From Limnoperna fortunei (Eukaryota > Mollusca > Bivalvia > Mytilida > Modiolidae): a DNA stretch of 64,000 nucleotides. Positions 49,021-62,015 of this stretch are shown one piece after another. Numbering within the stretch: position 1 is the first letter of the stretch; every line of letters starts with the position of its first letter. A program made the position numbers and the translations under genes. The stretch lies in assembly GCA_944474755.1 (NCBI GenBank), contig OX104113.1, positions 63,012,074-63,076,073 on the forward strand, written 5' to 3'. The notes under the pieces were generated by a model that had not been told where the DNA came from, did not search any database, and was given only the letters and a program-made list of their open reading frames with translations.

Positions 49021-49865
49021 CTCGATTGGCTTTTTAATATGAATGTAATGAAATAATAGAAGAAAATCAGAGTCCGCGGCGATAAAAAATTTTTCAATTC
49101 TTGGGAATAGGTGAAACCAGACAAGTTTGAAAAAAAAACATGACAAAAAGTAAAAAACGTTATCAGCAAACAGTGATTACCCCATGCGTTGGCAATGTGC
49201 TGTAAGCAATATAAGTGTAGCAATGTGTACTTTTTATTTAGAACTTGTTTGGTGTGTAGTTTTCTAATTAAGTTGTATGTCGCTGTTTTATACCCATTGT
49301 TAATTTTGATTGTGATTTTTTTTTCATTTTGCACCATGACATCATTAATATTTCCTGTTTGTTTTTTGAGGATTTAGTATGATTTACGATTGTCTTCTGT
49401 CAATGATCGATTAATGGTAACATAACTTTCTTGTTTCGGCCGTTCTGATTGGATGACGGAGGCAATGGAGTAGTAAACAATGGAGAGTCTAGTGAAAGTG
49501 GTTGGTTTACGGAAGAAATTGGTATTTTCATGCGCTTTTTGGAAGGCCCAGTGGTCTTCCACTTTTGAAAGAAACTTTTTATGTCTTCTGTCCGTTACGC
49601 TGCGGTTCACTTGCGGAAAGACATAACATTTCTAGCACTCGTAAAAGATCACCCGGTGTTTTCCAAAAACATATGTTAGAACCTTTTAATCTTTTTCCGT
49701 GTTTTCTGTAGTTTTTTTAGTAACTTGTTCGGACTTTTTAAAACGTCATTTTTATACTGACTGTAATGTTTATATTCAATATACCAGCTACATGGCTATA
49801 TTGTTATCATCCGGGAAACTCGGTCATGAATCATCCCGGGTTCAAGAAAAAATCATCTAATATTG
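49021..49865. other. Gene-free stretch
   Basis: Open frames on both strands (48939-49337 minus, 49189-49711 plus) show no domain or splice logic. Nothing else recognised. Confidence 0.5.
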
Positions 49866-49869
49866 TGTG

Positions 49870-50064
49870 ACTTTCGACACAGAGATGTCTGTTCGTGCTT
49901 CACTGCGTACAGGTTGAGCCTAATTACCGAGGATTTCCATTTTTTTCTGCCGAAGGTCAACGGGTTTCACCGAGTATAGTCTCGCGTCCTTTCTCAATAA
50001 AAACTGGATGCCAAGAATAGCTAAAACAATTGGTAATAGTGGCGTTAAACACAATTAATCGAAA
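49870..50064 (+). mobile_element. SINE body and tail
   Basis: Contains gtgcttcactgcgtacaggt, then aaaactggatgccaagaata and gtggcgttaaacacaattaa. Head weak. Confidence 0.68.
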
Positions 50065-51550
50065 AAACAATATAGTCAATTATGACGAATTGTTAAATTC
50101 GTTTGTAGATTTACGCGTGGTGAATGTTTTCTTTTTTTTGGGATGAATAAAAGTCCAAAAAGACAAAACACACCTGTTAACTGAAAGTTATGGTTTATAT
50201 GTTTTATTATCTTTTTGTGTTTTGACATTCGGAATCTTCCAGTACTGCACGGACGATTTAATAGTACTGTTGAAGTAGCAAGGAAAGAAATCATCAAAGA
50301 AATGAAATGTTAGCCGGAAATGTTTACGTGAATAAAACTTTAGCATTTCATGCCAACAAAACTTGACAGTTAGGTATATTCCTGTTCAAAAGAAAGTTAT
50401 ATCTCATTCGAGATTTACTAATTAAACATGACATGACGGTGTAATGAATCTTCATATGTAAAGAAACTAACTAGTGTATCAGTCATTCAGAGTAACACCT
50501 TACTCTTTTCAAAGCACGCTCAAAGTCAAACAAAATTAGCATGTTAAATGTCTCTGCAGCAACTGCATGGTCATATTGCAAGATACTATACCTTGCTTAG
50601 GTTTGGACATGAAAAAGAATAAACGTGGTTGTTTTCTGGGCGAATTAGTAAACATTATAATTGGAAGAGCATTAGAGACTAAGAGAGGCGTTATTTGGAT
50701 ATGACTAGAAACATTATACAGCCATGCTTTTTGGGAGATTTGGTAGAAAACATAACTGAGAGAAGTGATAAGCGTTCATTATTGGTTCAATTACGTATGC
50801 TTGCCAACTGTACAATACATTTTTTTATCCAAAGCCCTGTAACATATACTTAAAAATGTAAGCATTCCTGTACTTATATATCGATAAATCTTTGTTTTAA
50901 ACTAATAAACTGCTATTTTTATGTATAAAATAATAATAATGTAAACACAGGGAAACGGGCTTCTGCATGAATTCAGCAACTAACGTGTTCATTCTACAGA
51001 CCTCAGTAGTGCCGGTCTTTATAACGGTAGAAAACTAACAAAGATAGTAATTTGAAGACATATTTTTAACTCCATATTTTTTAAGTTGTGCAATACTGTT
51101 CAAAATATAATATTAAAATTAAATAATTTTAATGCAATGTGTTCATTAACATCGAATTTTCCTAATTTCAACAAGTAACAAACATTTTTAAATGACTGAC
51201 AGCGTAAGAAATAAAGGAACAAATAAGATATTTAATACCTGACACATAGATTTCTAAAGCACATGTTTTACAATTGTTTTTCATAAGAGTTCGTGTTTTA
51301 TGGATGTTTAGCTTTGTATGTTCATTGTATAAGTCTTCGAGTCAAGTCCTTTTCTTGTCCATGCATTAATTATCATGTCTGCTGGGTTGACAATAGAAAA
51401 ACCAACGAACTTTCATAATAAGTCCCCATAAGTCTTTTTCTTTTATGCTGATATAAATAATCACGCTATTTGGTATCTGAATATCATTTTGCACATGCAA
51501 AAACAATACGATGTGCACAACTCTTGAGTAGTAACGCTAATCGTTAGTTA
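50065..51550. other. Gene-free stretch
   Basis: AT-rich. Nothing recognised. Confidence 0.5.
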
Positions 51551-51574
51551 TTTGCCACTTACATACTAAAATAG

Positions 51575-52200
51575 AATGCAAAATAAAAATGAAATGCAAT
51601 ATTCCTACATGTAACAGTTGCCCTAAAAAACAAAAAAGTGCGACATAAAATTAAAATGCCCAATTCCTGTATGTAGATATTAGATCAGGGGCAGCAGCTT
51701 AAATGCGACACACATGATGACATACTTGGCAATGAAGAAATGAAGGATTATTTCTGCCAGCTACACAGCTGATCCAAAGAGAAATACGTAGTAGAAATGA
51801 TTTGTCACGACAAATAGAACCTACTTACCTATAACCTACTACATACAAAAACAAAATGCGATGTTCCTGCTTGTATCTTTAGCCCTAAAATACGAAAAAT
51901 GCGAAATAAAATTGAAATGCAAAGTTTCTGTATATATCATGTGCCCTAAAAAGAATGCGAATAGTAAAATTGAAATGTGAAGTTCCTGTAGGTATCATTT
52001 GTCCTTAAAATACGAAAAAATGTCGAAATAAAATTATATAATGCCTAATTTTTATTTGTAGTGTTATGACAAAAAATGGCGTCTTATTTGGCAATGCACT
52101 AATGAAATAAAGGATAATTTCTGCCAGCTATACAGATGATCCAAAGAGACATACGTTTTAGAAATAACTGTTATGCGAAATGGAAGCTACCTAACTATAG
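51575..52200. repeat. Duplicated ~365-bp block with internal ~58-bp repeats
   Basis: ggattatttctgccagctac with gatccaaagagaaatacgta (about 51746) recurs about 365 bp later (about 52110). Between them ttcctgtatgta...gccctaaaatacgaaaaatgcg is repeated four or five times at about 58 bp. Diverged. Confidence 0.75.
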
Positions 52201-52471
52201 TTAAAAAAACAGCTTGTTCTCTGAAGCGTATGTGTTTTATGAACTGCGGTTAGCCAGTCTTGGCATACAGAACATCAATACGGTAGCATAAAAGGTATAA
52301 TATGGTCTGTCTTGATTTGCATAAAGTCCTTTTAGTCGATATTACACCTTCTTTCTTTTCTATGATACGGATCAAGTCGACTTTCGTTGTGTTTTAATAA
52401 ATAAAATGGTGTTCGTGTTTTGGACAGATTATCAAGTTATATGGGGAAACAAGTTGCTAAGAAGTGTAAAA

Positions 52472-52506
<35 letters not shown>

Positions 52507-55500
52507 TTGTCCGATGATCTGACCTGCAAAGCTGTCACTATACACCAGTAATATAAGTTGAAGTGTTTTATTTCGTTTGTGGTTTTTCTATTAACGTCGA
52601 ATCCGGTGCCTGACCCGCGACACCCTCTAAACAAGTTGTAGCCCGAAGTGAGATGAAGGTTTTGTTGTATTGTTTTCGTTGATATATGAATAAAGACGGT
52701 AGAGGGTTTCGATCCAATTAAAATACAGCAGTTGAGAAGTGAAACCTAAAAATAAATGCTAAATTACTAGTAAATAACTGTGTGTAGTACCAGAAACAAG
52801 CACGGAATTTCTAATTAAGTGTAATTAAGTAAAAACAATATGCGCGAACAACATATGGGATATATCTACAAGTAATTTACTTGCTTTCAATTAATAACAA
52901 TTTTAATTGCACATATTCTCACAAACAGATGGTCCCGTCTCTCTACATATAACGCTTTATAGAAACAGGTCCCCGAAATCGAGTCGTCACCTCATAACTT
53001 TAAAAATATCTCCAATTTGCTTCCATAGAATTTTAAAAATCTAGTGTTGCAATATGTATATATACTAAATAGCACACAACTTCCTAACTATTTCTCAAAA
53101 TAGTATCCAATGATGTACTATATCTAATCTTTACGAAAATGTTCAATAAAGATGTAAATCTTCTATGCTACGCATTATTAAAAGGGGACGAAATTTGTAT
53201 TGACAATTTTTAAGAGTTGTCCGTAGATTTGGTTTCTTGTTTGGTTTGCTTGTTTTGATATACATGTTATTAATTGACTGAAGATGTTTACTTTTTATGT
53301 GTCTATTTCCGTTTGTCTTTCCTTAAAATAGTATATAAGAAGAAAAGACATTTATATCGTTTTTATAGCAGTTAGGCAAAAGAAGCTGAAAAAGCACATT
53401 ATAATAATTAATGTTCAATTTAAAATGAATATATGACGCAAACAGAACAGATGTTGAGTGTAATTTGTAAAAGCGTCACAGATAGTTTAGTGTCGATGCC
53501 CACTATACCAAGCGTGTCGTTTAACAAGTCGATATAACGACAAAAACATGCAGTCTTACTGGGAGTAAAGAATTTACCCTCTCTTTTTACTCTTTTTCAC
53601 TGTCTCCGCTTCTTAATTGACCATTAACAATTATATTCAGCGTCAATGCTCTCTCACTATAGTAATTAGCAGAGGTAATTAGGAACCCTTTATGTGTTTA
53701 TCGGTGTAACAAGAACAACAGGAAACATAGAATTTGATAGAATCATCAACACATTCACAGTACAAGAATACTGAATGATGTTAAAATTAGATAAACTTAC
53801 TTTCTTATGGCAGTGAAACTGTTTTTAAATCAAGTTTTCACAACAGGTAAAAATCTGCACGTTATGTTCTTGCAAAACTAATTAAACACGCTGATTACTG
53901 TGGAAGACTAATTGAAGCTTAGTTTTGAGATGTAATGTTGATGTGCTGTGTATGCTGTCTTATTGGGTGTGTTCGACTTCTGTTTGTCACATCTGTAAGT
54001 TACGAGATAATTGTTTTCACATTTTCGACCATAATTATTAATTTTTTTTTTACATACGAATGTTTTATCAATATTCTATTTAACTAAACGATTTTCATCT
54101 TGATCTTGCAGATTTTTCGTTTAATCGTCAGTAGACATGAATACATGCATGTACTTAAAGTTGTCAGAACAGATTTTAAATTTACCGAGTCAAACGTTTT
54201 AACGGCTCAATAAAACGCGTTACTTGAAATTCATTTTGCGGCTCCTGTCATGTACATTAATATGTATTTTACAGTTCTTATAGTTTATCGCAGGTGGTCC
54301 GTTTTGATGCTAAATTTGCTTACGACATCCAATACAGCCTTGTTCTGGGGTCCTCAAACTGTCATTTAACTTGTATTTGTCTAAAAATAGATTAAATATA
54401 TCTTGATCGACGTTAAACATTAATCAATTAAAAGTGCTTTAAAATATAAATATTATTAAATTATCTGCATATTCAACTGTATTTGCCGCACAATTTTCGA
54501 AATTTCATTGTTGTTTTTTTTTCTTGTACCCAAAACCAAAATAAAAAGCAAAATTATCAGTCAAGCTGATTTGTGCATGGTAACTTTTAATGTATTTCTT
54601 TGTTTACAAGAAAAGTTTTGACGTCACGGTTGCATTCAAACTTGCTGCCAAAATTGTTTTGTCGACACATATTTACATAGTAAATGGTATGCAGTTATAA
54701 TGGGTTATGGCTGGAATTGCAATCAACGTTCTTACATAAAATGTAAATGTATACCATGATATATTTACATGTCAAATTGATGACCTACACTCAGTTTGGC
54801 AGCTCATAATCAGATCACACACCCCAAACAATGCTTCATTTTACAACCTTTTATTTTGTTTTTATTATGATGGCAATCTCAAAGTAACAATAATAGTAGT
54901 ATGGCCATTATATAAACAACTTAAATTGAAAGAATAATACTAACCGAGGTGAAAGCGAGGTCAGGAATTAGCAAGGAAAACCATATTTGAATGACAATCA
55001 TTCTTATTTCAACAAAACACGTGAAGACTTACTGAACCGGAACAAAATTCGTGTCTTCTGATAGTATAGTACAAGTGATGAATGTATAAAAACTGACTCG
55101 TGCTGACATAATGCTCTACCAAGTCTAATTTTGACAATAAACACATACATTAAGTATGCCTTTAGTAAATACGACGCGTTCCGCGTCTTCGAAAATTATA
55201 AATAAACAACTTTTAGCCTATATGAATGTGTCGTTATTATTTTTTGTCCAGTAAAACAGTCCTAACATACGACGGCTTATTCGTGCTAAAGACTTTCACC
55301 TATAATTATCCCTCCAAAACAATAGCACACATTTTAAAATGTATTTATACGGTTTTACACGAAATTTAAAACGAAAGAACAGCCCAAAAAGCTTTCTCTG
55401 TTAAACAGCTGATCGAAACAACGTCACATTTAATTGTTTTCATTCTTTCATTCAATTTTACTTAAAATAAAAAAAGAGAATGCCAGATTTTGACACCTTT

Positions 55501-55540
55501 ACCTAGATATAGATTCTAGATATCAGCCAAACTATAATCT
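52201..55540. other. Gene-free stretch, 3.3 kb
   Basis: A (GATT)n tract at 52475-52507 and a gacccgcgacaccctctaaac fragment at about 52612 that resembles 44068. I see no exon or coding repeat. Confidence 0.5.
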
Positions 55541-55554
55541 TAATAACACTAGTA

Positions 55555-56480
55555 CGTAGTTACATTTATTAAAGTAATAACAAAGTACCGAACACCAATG
55601 AAATTGTCAAAGAAGGCAATCCAGAAATAAAAACTTTAAACTCGAGAACCAACAACCAAAAATATAGTTACTACAGCAATGGTTCTGACTAGGTACAGCT
55701 ATTTCAAAAGAAATTATAAATTAAACCAGGTTTTATGGCAAACTTCCCGCTTCCATTACCGTAGTGTGTGACCAACCTAAGCAATAAATAAAGAGTTTTT
55801 TCTGCAATAAGAGTATTGTTGTTTTTGTTCTGTGAAATATCGAACATCAATTGTATTATATTGAATTATAGCATTAAGTGAAAAAAATACTTCCATATAA
55901 CCAAATGAAGGTAATAACAAAATACCGAACACCGAGGAAACTGTCAAAAAGACAATCCACAAATCAAAGTTCAAGAAAATGGCAAACTCCAGAACCAACA
56001 ACCAACAATATAGTAGCTACAGCAATGGTCCTGACTTAGTACAGGCATTTTATGAGTTGGTTAGTTGATTAAAATGGATGGGTATTATATACCCAGTACC
56101 ACTAGTCAGTAATAGGTGTATCCAACAATCATCGTAGCAAATTCAATGTACACTTCAATAACAAAAATTGGGAAAACTATCTGCAACTGTATTTTCAAAC
56201 GAGATTGAATATTTTTCAACGAAAGAAGTTGTATGTATAGTAAAACTTATTAAAGGCGCTGAGGAGTCTTTTTTTTTCTTGTAATCTTGGTTTATAAGTT
56301 TATCCCGAAGAAATAGGTGACGTTTGCAAAAATCAGTATTCTAGCTGCAAGCTCTGGCATGCCTGATCATCTGAGAAATATAGACACCAGGAGAAACTGG
56401 AATATTGCTGCATAAGTGAGGAAAATTTTAATTTTGATATTAAATCGTCTCGTTTGTCGTACATTCTTGTGTTAAGATGA
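55555..56480. repeat. Dispersed repeat, copies related to 42240-42432 plus 45395-45830
   Basis: Contains aaagtaccgaacaccaatga, then accaggttttatggcaaac, gcttccattaccgtagtgtg and later caccactagtcagtaatagg and tgcaaaaatcagtattctag. Part of the left segment is repeated again at 55912-56045, and a third version of the right segment at 56638-56720. No coding frame is conserved among the copies. Confidence 0.75.
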
Positions 56481-56919
56481 CCATTTGTGTAATATTCAAG
56501 GTGTAAGTCTAAAATAATGTAGATGAACCTTTAAACATAGTTAAAAACATTATATGTATTAAACAATAAGTCATTAAGCACTATTTTACAAAACTTTACT
56601 GGAGGAGCTCTATGTGCAGTCGTCTTCAAGTTTGTCTTCAGGAGAAGCTGGAATATTGTTGCATAATCGAGGAACATTTATAATTTGAAATTAAAATCAT
56701 CTTATTTGTCGTAAATTCTTGTACTGACATTACCATTGGCGTCATATTCTAAATTATGTAGATAAAGCTGTTTCTGTGGTTTCCTGAATTTCCAGTTCTG
56801 AGGGATATATTAACGGATGCCACACAGCAAATTGAGGGTTGTTAATAAAGGACATCATGAATATGTCTGTACGTGAAAGTAAAGGATCTAACTTCTGTTA
56901 TCAGGTGGAACTAGAAAAT

Positions 56920-57098
56920 TGGGCTAGGGGGGGACGAAATTCGACAAAAGGTCTGGGGACCGCTCAATGTAATTAATTGTTAATTTAAAAACAAAAAAGA
57001 TCAACTAAAACTTTGTCCTTTTTTCGCTCACTCTCTTTCTTTTCTCCTTTTTAGGGTGGCGGGGGGGGGGGGGGCGAACGTCTGGATCCGCCACTGGC
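56920..57098. mobile_element. hAT-like poly-G element remnant
   Basis: A G run near 56930, a long G run at 57060-57075 and an end cgaacgtctggatccgccactg, the same terminal motif as in the element at 61706-62015. Confidence 0.55.
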
Positions 57099-57444
57099 TA
57101 TCCTCACGTCTTTAATAAGACGATGAAGAAAATGATAAAAGTAAAGAAGTGAAACATATATATGACCCTAAAAGTTACCTATGTTGAAATGCTTACAAAA
57201 TCAATAGATCAGGCAGTAAATGTCGTAACAACTTTAACTGCCTTCGTAAATAAATAATAAGCGTTTAATATCGATATTTTAGATGAAATTTTAGAAAACA
57301 TACGATATAAAATTGTCAAAAGAAAAATTCGCGCAGCTCGTGAGATAATGAACTTTATCTTTATTTGTCGTATTTAAATGAATACTACATTGATCAGTTA
57401 CATAAAACAAACAAACAAAAACAATTTCAAAGAAATCGCACCTC

Positions 57445-57618
57445 TTACTCGTCCGGAGCACCTGAGTGCACCCATGATTTTTATTGGGTTCGGGTAACTC
57501 TCTTTCTGTGTTTTATGTTTTTGTGTTTGTCTATATCCGGATTTTTAACTGTCTCTTGGCTTTTCGCTATTGTTGTTCGGTCGCTTTCTTTGCTATTTTC
57601 TTTATATAGTGTGTAAAG
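57445..57618 (+). mobile_element. 5'-truncated LINE 3' tail
   Basis: gtccggagcacctgagtgca then tttttattgggttcgggtaa and gtctatatccggattttta match the tail at 16020-16200. The open frame here is not a gene. Confidence 0.75.
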
Positions 57619-58127
57619 TTCATCTTTTAACAATTAATCTAATTATAATTAGACCTACTTAGATGTGTGTTGTACGTTCTACGCCGACAACTAAAATGCA
57701 CTTGTTCGGACTGAAGACTCGCTATTTTTATTCTCTTTGTATGCCGGACGATATCGTGCCGTGGGATAGCATCGATTTTATTTGTATATCTTTCGAGTAG
57801 GAGCATCAAACTTATTCGTTCGTTTGCTTGGATTTGTAGGCGAAGCGCCTTTATTAATGTTCTGTTGACCTCTTATGTTTTTTTAGCTAAAAAATCTAAT
57901 TAGTCTAGTTAATGCTATATATACATTGAGAATATTTTTTTACAATTCAGGAACCAATTCATTATTTTAAAATGGCGCGTCCAAGTATTAGTTAACTTTA
58001 AAACTTGTTCGTTCGTCTGCTAAGCTTTGTAGGCGAACCGACGATTTTTTTCATTCGATGTGATGTTGCTCTCGGGTGTAAGGCTGAGAAAAAATACATG
58101 TATTGTGTTTTGTTCTTAGAATGTTTT

Positions 58128-58335
58128 TCGCAACTTTCAGTTAGCTGTATCATGTCGTCAAATTTGTTTTAATGAGAAAGTCGGTTTATCCAGTTATAAC
58201 ATTCGTTGTTTGGCAGGAAAGCTGGCAACCAGGGTCAATTAGGTTGGAGTCCAGCACACACTGCACGTAGACCGGCCCGAACTTGCAATCCCAGTGATGA
58301 ATAGAAGATAGCTAATGACGTAGACCACTTGGAAA
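58128..58335 (-). mobile_element. SINE copy, reverse
   Basis: On the plus strand it reads tttcagttagctgtatcatg (tail), gggtcaattaggttggagtc (body), then gcaatcccagtgatgaatag and agctaatgacgtagaccact (head). Diverged. Confidence 0.62.
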
Positions 58336-58813
58336 CCTGACTCATGCAGTGGAAATAAAAACTTGTATTAGTGAGATAGTTTCAACATGTTTAGGAACCG
58401 TTGCATTCAAAATTCGTTTCCAGTTAAAAGCGTACAATTTATTTGTTTGTATTTTGTGTTTTTTTTAATTTGATGTTGACCTTAGATGTTATGCTGCAGA
58501 AAATTAAACAAAAGTTTAAAAAAAAACAGTGGAGATATTTTACTTTTTTGTACTTTAAAAAGTCGCGTCCAGATAAGAACATAAAGCAGATTCGTTCATC
58601 TGATGGATTTGTAGACAGGTGAAGTTGAACTTGAACATGATGTTGCAACGAAAATAAAATATTTAGTCGAGTTAATATTAAATACATATTTGAGATATTT
58701 TTACCATTTAGGATCCATTTTGAAAAATATGATGGAAAATGGTTATCCACGTGAATGTTACAAATGCACACATCACGGCATACAGAAGTAAAATCAATAT
58801 GCACAGGGGCAAA

Positions 58814-59304
58814 AGCCGAGTTGCCGTATTTTATTAACCAAAACTTTCCTTGTCTTCATTTTAAGATTTAACATAATTGGTTATTTCAGGCATTACATGT
58901 AAACTGGAGACAAAGTGAGGAAGGGTTTCAGCAGGAAAAATGTAAGCTTTATCAACAAATTTTCAAAGTTGCATAAAATATGAATATGTGAATCCTCTAA
59001 CAGTATTGAACCCTTGTGTAAAATTTCAGATATGTACTTGATGTAGTTTTTGAGTTATGGTCCAGAAACCACTAATTCAAGAAATTTTCTAACGTTTTTC
59101 TGTCACTGTGACCTTGACCTTGAACGGATTTACCCCAAAATCAATAGGGTTCCTCCTCTTATGGTATGTAACAATATCCTAAAGTTTCATTAAAATCGGT
59201 TCACAACTTTCTGAGTTATGGTCCGGAAACCAGTTGTTGACGCCCGCCCGCCCGCCCGTCATCATCATAACAATCGCCGAGTTCAACTTCGCTGCAACTC
59301 GGCT
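58814..59304. mobile_element. 491-bp element with 11-bp TIRs
   Basis: Ends agccgagttgc / gcaactcggct. The interior has gtgaccttgaccttgaacgg, ttatggtccggaaacc and a cgcc(cgcc)n run, and closes with a small hairpin gccgagttcaa. Sits in the degenerate array. Confidence 0.75.
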
Positions 59305-59664
59305 AAAAAGTCGCGCTCAGTTAAAGGTGCAAACTTATTCGTTCTAAGACAAACGCTGATTGTTTTTTTTATCAAACGCTGGTCTACTGGTCAGTAGTAA
59401 AAAAAACTAGAAAAAAAAAAACAAAACAATAAGTAAAGTTGAAACTCACAATGGGAGTACAATACGCGTTCAAAAAGATGGTAAATTTTATACATTTGTC
59501 TGCTGGCATTTGTAGGCGAAACGATTATTGTTTTGTTATTTTTTATATTTGAAGTGATGTTGACCTACGACGTGATGCGCATAGCTAAAAAAGTAAGTGA
59601 ATGGAATGAAATGCAAAATACATAGTGGGCTATATTTAACCACTAGGAACCATTTCTGTACAAG

Positions 59665-61700
59665 AAAAACGCGTTCGGATGTTTTTCGTAACGTAATGTG
59701 TGGAACATTAGCTTTAACTTGAAGACAAAAAGTATTTTTGGTTCTAAACACACAAAAATGTTTTTTTTTCTTTTTTAAAATAAAATGTATTATTCTAATT
59801 CGCGTAGATTTCCATAAAACCGAAATATAAAATTCCTGCTTGGTTTGATTTTGTATAAATTTTATCGAATCACCAACCGAAAACGTACAAAACGAAGATA
59901 AGACTGCGATGTGTTGAAAAACAATGAACTTCAGAACAGTAATTAATCTGTTGCGAATATATTTTCATTTACAAAGATTTGAATGATAAATTGAATTTCC
60001 TCGAATTAATCTTAAACATTGATAACTTGAAAGATAGTTGTTTGCATTTGAAATTCTTAATCTAGGTCAGAACGTTCTAAGGCATGTGATAAGACCGAAA
60101 ACAAGCGTCTTATCGCCAATATAAATACTGCTTGTCTGTAAACAGGAAGAAGACATTTTGCATTTGGATTCAAAATGATTATTTTTATGTGAAAATACTA
60201 CTTTTAAACTGGCTCAAATTCTTACCTCCCCTGGCTTTTAGTTGGAGTAGTCGATTCCTAATTTAAATAGTCTTTTTTAAGTATAATAGGAATTTCTGTA
60301 AAGAACCAGTTAAAAAACAATAATCGGTTTCGAAACAAAATATATTATAGAAGGTCACTCACCAGCGGCGACTTTGTGTTTGTTTGGTAATAAATCTCAA
60401 ATTAATTAGATATTTGTTAATGATAGGGATATTTTATTCTTCTGATCGTCATCAAAAGCAAATATATGACGTTCAGTTCATTTTTTTAATATTGACCTTT
60501 AATCCCAAACAATAAAGCATTTTTACCTCTTGATTGGTTTTTTACCTCTTGATTTGTTCACCTGTATGATCAATATTACTTACTGAACAATAATTCAAAT
60601 ATACATTAAAGTGACAGAACAAGGGAAAGTTAAAGAAATTGACATTTCGAATTTTAGAATCAATTCAGGCATCAAATGATCGAAGAATAAATTTAAACAC
60701 AGAAATTCTATAAGAAATCAAATTAGTCTATAAATTATGTATTCCTTCTTCCATTTGTTCTTTTCAACTGTCTTGTCTAGAAAAAAAATGCGCTTAATTT
60801 TTTACATGCATAATTGAGATGCCTTTTCAAAGCTAAACATGAATGCTTTTACCTGTTCTTAGCAATAATAATTGAAAAAAAATATTCATTAAGGAACATT
60901 TTCATATTTCACTTGGTACGCTTTAAATGTAATGCCAAAATTATTACATTTTAAAATTTTTGTCAGAAGTTCCTTTGATACTGATTATCGTGGACTGTTT
61001 GTAGATATTTCTTTCGATTATCACAATCTGCCATATGCTTCTTGCCAAGACTAACGACATTTCTAAAGCACACATACTTATTTAGAGAAGGCGAATCTGA
61101 TTAACACTCTATATATTTTAATGTGCTCCTACTGTTTAAAATGTTGGATTTTTGCCACCAGCATAGTTTGAGATTTGATAGCATGATGATATGATATATT
61201 TAATATCGATGTGTTTAAAGTGACATGTGATATGCCGATACCCGCCAAGGGACGTTTATCTGTTTTACCTTATCAGACGATCAAGTAAGGAAAGGTTCTG
61301 TCGGTTGATCAACGTCTGACGTTCATCATTCACCGAGTCCAAGAAAATTACAACTTAATGGTTTGGTGAACTATCAAATATGCTATAAAGTGTTGATAGA
61401 GAAAGATGGATGACGATTTTGACGTGTATTTATCATTAACGCTATTAAAGGTGTCTGTCTGTCAGACGATTTCAGTAAATAATTAGATACCTATGTATCC
61501 AATAGCCAATATTACAATGAAATGTTGATATATTTGTCAAAATTTGTGTATTTTTTATTGCAGGTAGATATCGAATGATATTTTACGATCTTTAAATTCA
61601 ATGTATTAAAATGTTTCGTGTTTTTACCATTTTAAATACCTAATATATATGCACTTTATTTTCATAAAATTACTGTGCCGCGAACAGGATCCAGTTGTTG
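59665..61700. other. Gene-free stretch, 2 kb
   Basis: AT-rich. Nothing recognised. A good-looking minus-strand donor (CTG|GTGAGTG at about 60366) has no coding context. Confidence 0.5.
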
Positions 61701-61705
61701 CAGTA

Positions 61706-62015
61706 CAGGGGCGGATACAGGATTTTCGAAAAAGGGGGGGGGGGGCGTTAAAAGGGGATATCGGAAAAGGAAGGCAACAAACAAGGTTTTTATAGTGTTC
61801 AGTAACCTATATTTGGTACAGTATATACAACAGAGATATCATAATAAACGAATTAGTACCGTTAATGCATTAATTTATGGCGAGGACGAGCGGGGATTAC
61901 ATTTTTGCCTTTGGCGCTGGTTGTTACCCTCCCTGTTCTCTTTTTTTCCTTTCCTTTTTTTAAAAAGAAGGGGGCGTACGCCCTTACGCTCCCCCCCCCC
62001 CTGGATCCGCTACTG
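61706..62015. mobile_element. hAT-like 310-bp element with poly-G/poly-C subtermini
   Basis: The left end caggggcggatacagg and right end cctggatccgctactg are near-complements, typical of hAT-type ends. Just inside are a G run (about 61735-61745) and a C run (about 61990-62001). A possible imperfect 8-bp duplication ttgcagta / ctgcagtc flanks it. Open frames across it are incidental. Confidence 0.7.

Larger units (their letters stand above)
57720..59660. repeat. Degenerate tandem array, about 200-bp unit, with nested insertions
   Basis: Recurring order of motifs: ttattcgttcgt, ttgtaggcgaa, gatgttgacct, agctaaaaaa, attaggaaccattt, gtcgcgtccag. Units begin near 57800, 58005, 58590, 59335 and 59500. 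A SINE (58128-58335) and a TIR element (58814-59304) interrupt it. The minus-strand open frame at 58439-58804 is a product of the repeat. Confidence 0.7.

Noticed and set aside
53803..53830. 18-nt segment with AAACAG before it and GTAAGT after it on the minus strand
   Set aside because: Too short to support without transcripts, and there is no conserved protein context.
60360..60400. Strong minus-strand donor CTG|GTGAGTG that might end a first exon of the unknown upstream gene
   Set aside because: No ATG, no open frame of useful length and no linking exon found. A lone donor is weak evidence.
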